From: Streptomyces sp. NBC_01237
GTDB taxonomy: Bacteria > Actinomycetota > Actinomycetes > Streptomycetales > Streptomycetaceae
DNA: 64,000 nt
Reading direction: 5' to 3'
NCBI RefSeq assembly: GCF_035917275.1
Contig: NZ_CP108508.1
Coordinates: 5,580,001-5,644,000 of the forward strand
In this document: positions 62,892 through 64,000 of the stretch, one piece after another
Layout: every line of letters starts with the position of its first letter
Numbering within the stretch: position 1 is the stretch's first letter
Notes under the pieces: generated by a model
What the model saw: the letters and a program-made list of their open reading frames with translations, nothing else
Database searches by the model: none
What the model was told of the DNA's origin: nothing
Translations under genes and position numbers: made by a program

Positions 62892-63203
62892 GGAGTCTCC
62901 CGCTCGGTCCGGGCCGGTGCTCACACAGGTCACCGCGTAGGCGGTACCGCTGTCGCCGGGCTGCGTCGGCAGCGGTGACGGCGGCGGGTCGTCGCAGAGG
63001 TGGTCGTACCAGTGCTCCGGCTGCGGTCCCGGTTCCGTGCCCGCACCGGCGGAGGGCCGGGGGGCCGGCCCGCTCGTCGCGGCCGGCTCACCCACCCACT
63101 GGGTCAGCCCCCACCCGCCCGCCGCCGGCACGGCCCAGCCGCCCACCAGGCCGTACCGCCATCCCCGGCCGTACCGCCATCCCCGGCCGGAGCGTCGGCT
63201 CAC
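62766..63203 (-). CDS. possible small protein coupled to the SigG-like sigma gene
   Basis: Up to 145 residues from GTG 63203, whose GTGA overlaps the sigma factor stop. A basic, Trp-rich start (a duplicated GRGWRY) precedes one weak hydrophobic segment (YGLVGGWAVPAAGGWGLTQW). An acidic Pro-rich part with EHWYDHLCDDPPPSPLPTQP follows. The last 42 codons are antisense to the STAS gene and may not be real. Supported mainly by coupling; no homologue recognised. Confidence 0.35.
   Translation of the reverse strand: MSRRSGRGWRYGRGWRYGLVGGWAVPAAGGWGLTQWVGEPAATSGPAPRPSAGAGTEPGPQPEHWYDHLCDDPPPSPLPTQPGDSGTAYAVTCVSTGPDRAGDSSGHGRPVRPWNPLLRVVQDHHIGQPHQTQQGPDLRRHPAQP
63153..63188. repeat. two perfect tandem copies of an 18-bp unit
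   Basis: The unit gtaccgccatccccggcc occurs twice and encodes the duplicated GRGWRY in the possible small protein. Confidence 0.85.
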
Positions 63204-64000
63204 GCCGTTTCGGCGGGGAGGTGGTCGGGCAGCCCGAACAGCGGGAACCAGCGCGGGGTGTCCAGGAAGCAGTGCATCGCGGAGATCGCACCGTCCGTGA
63301 TGTCGATGACCTGCAACGCCCATGGCACGAAACCGGGCCCCTCGGGGTTCGGCTTGTAGTGCGCGAACGCCGGTGTCCCGTTGGCCTCGGTCGCCACCAG
63401 ACGGGAGCCCGCGCAGCTCGCGCCGAAGGAGAGCATGAAGCCGGTGATGTCCTCGTGCCCCTTCAGCCAGAGGTCGAACGGCGGCATCGTCATCACGGCG
63501 TCCTCGTGGAGCAGCGCGGTCAGTGCCGTCATGTCGTAGCCCTCGAACGCCGCCACGTACCGTTCGAGGAGCTTCTGCTGCTCCGCGTCGAGCGGATTCG
63601 CGGTGTCCGCGGCCCGGTCCTCGGACTCCGTCAGTGTGGCCCGCGCCCGCTGGAGGGCGCTGTTGACCGAGGCGACCGAGGTGTCGAGCAGTTCGGCGAC
63701 CTCACTCGCCTTCCAGGCGAGGACCTCGCGCAGGATCAGCACGGCCCGCTGCTTGGGGGGCAGATGCTGAAGTGCGGCGACGAACGCGAGGCGCACCGAC
63801 TCCCGGGCCACGGCGGCCTCCGCGGGATCTTCCACCGACGGCAGGATCCGGCCGTCCGGCATCGGCTCCAGCCAGGTGTTCTCGGGCAGCGGGTTGAGCG
63901 CCGCGCGGGCCAGCGGGGTGGGTCCGCTCAGATCCATCGGCCTGGCCCGCTTGTTGCCCGCGTTCAGCATGTCCAGACAGACGTTCGTCGCGATCCGGTA
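63200..64000 (-). CDS. SigG-like ECF sigma factor with C-terminal SnoaL-like domain (partial, N-terminus outside window)
   Basis: About 267 residues are visible; the start lies beyond base 64000. Region 2 ends with RIATNVCLDML, and region 4 is AALQHLPPKQRAVLILREVL and WKASEVAELLDTSVASVNSA. A C-terminal SnoaL/NTF2-like domain follows (LLERYVAAFEGYDMTALTAL, HEDAVMTMPPFDLWLKGHED), as in the SigG/SigJ extended ECF group. In those groups this domain modulates promoter activation in place of an anti-sigma factor. The product of the coupled downstream frame is unclear. Confidence 0.88.
   Translation of the reverse strand, partial: YRIATNVCLDMLNAGNKRARPMDLSGPTPLARAALNPLPENTWLEPMPDGRILPSVEDPAEAAVARESVRLAFVAALQHLPPKQRAVLILREVLAWKASEVAELLDTSVASVNSALQRARATLTESEDRAADTANPLDAEQQKLLERYVAAFEGYDMTALTALLHEDAVMTMPPFDLWLKGHEDITGFMLSFGASCAGSRLVATEANGTPAFAHYKPNPEGPGFVPWALQVIDITDGAISAMHCFLDTPRWFPLFGLPDHLPAETA

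Noticed and set aside
1..64000. tRNA, rRNA, riboswitch or CRISPR features
   Set aside because: No cloverleaf-like tRNA, rRNA segment, regularly spaced repeat array or known riboswitch core was recognised by eye; a covariance-model search was not possible.

Overview
The window is high-G+C (about 70% or more over most of its length) actinobacterial chromosome, almost certainly Streptomyces. The gene order sdhCDAB, GH20 hexosaminidase, acyl-CoA mutase, nonulosonate/cell-wall cluster, BMP-type nucleoside ABC transporter, cytidine deaminase, thymidine phosphorylase matches, from memory, the core region around SCO4840-SCO4890 of S. coelicolor. Long open frames on the antisense strand are the usual high-GC artefact and were left out.

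Layout. (1) 1-11.6 kb: partial DprE1-like FAD oxidase, YihY membrane protein, D,D-carboxypeptidase, metallophosphoesterase, an orphan peptide-type solute-binding protein, a TetR operon with twin operators, and an MFS pump divergent from a MarR regulator. (2) 11.7-15.2 kb: sdhCDAB with a strong terminator. (3) 15.4-19.7 kb: an OHCU decarboxylase with no canonical start, a secreted GH20 enzyme, a DUF4328 membrane protein and an unknown protein. (4) 19.69-29.05 kb: an island bounded by an 81-bp perfect direct repeat. It holds an OLD-like ATPase plus DUF4276 pair (candidate phage defence) flanked by a 181-bp imperfect duplication of a regulator 3' end; an XRE-type regulator; a tightly coupled operon of NDP-sugar 4,6-dehydratase, ATP-grasp ligase, DegT aminotransferase and low-molecular-weight phosphatase; and a MurG paralogue. 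(5) 29.2-36.5 kb: ECF sigma factor with membrane partner, L,D-transpeptidase, acyl-CoA mutase large subunit, LysE exporter, acyltransferase. (6) 36.7-48.2 kb: nonulosonic-acid cell-wall polymer cluster. (7) 48.3-64 kb: FG-GAP protein, M20 hydrolase, nucleoside uptake and salvage operon, S8 protease, STAS protein and a partial SigG-like sigma factor.

How the genes work together. In the nonulosonate cluster the NeuB-type synthase, a cytidylyltransferase fused to a HAD phosphatase, and several sialyl/polysialyltransferase-like enzymes would make and polymerise a sialic-acid-like sugar. No NeuC epimerase is present, and the HAD fusion fits a 9-phosphate route, so 2-keto-3-deoxynononic acid (Kdn), the sugar of streptomycete teichulosonic acid, is the likeliest product. 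The BMP lipoprotein, ABC ATPase, two permeases, Cdd and DoeA-type thymidine phosphorylase (deoA) form a nucleoside import and catabolism unit. In the island, the dehydratase, aminotransferase and ATP-grasp enzyme look like a route to an aminoacylated amino sugar, which the MurG paralogue might transfer to a lipid carrier; this is inference and is the best candidate for an undescribed system.
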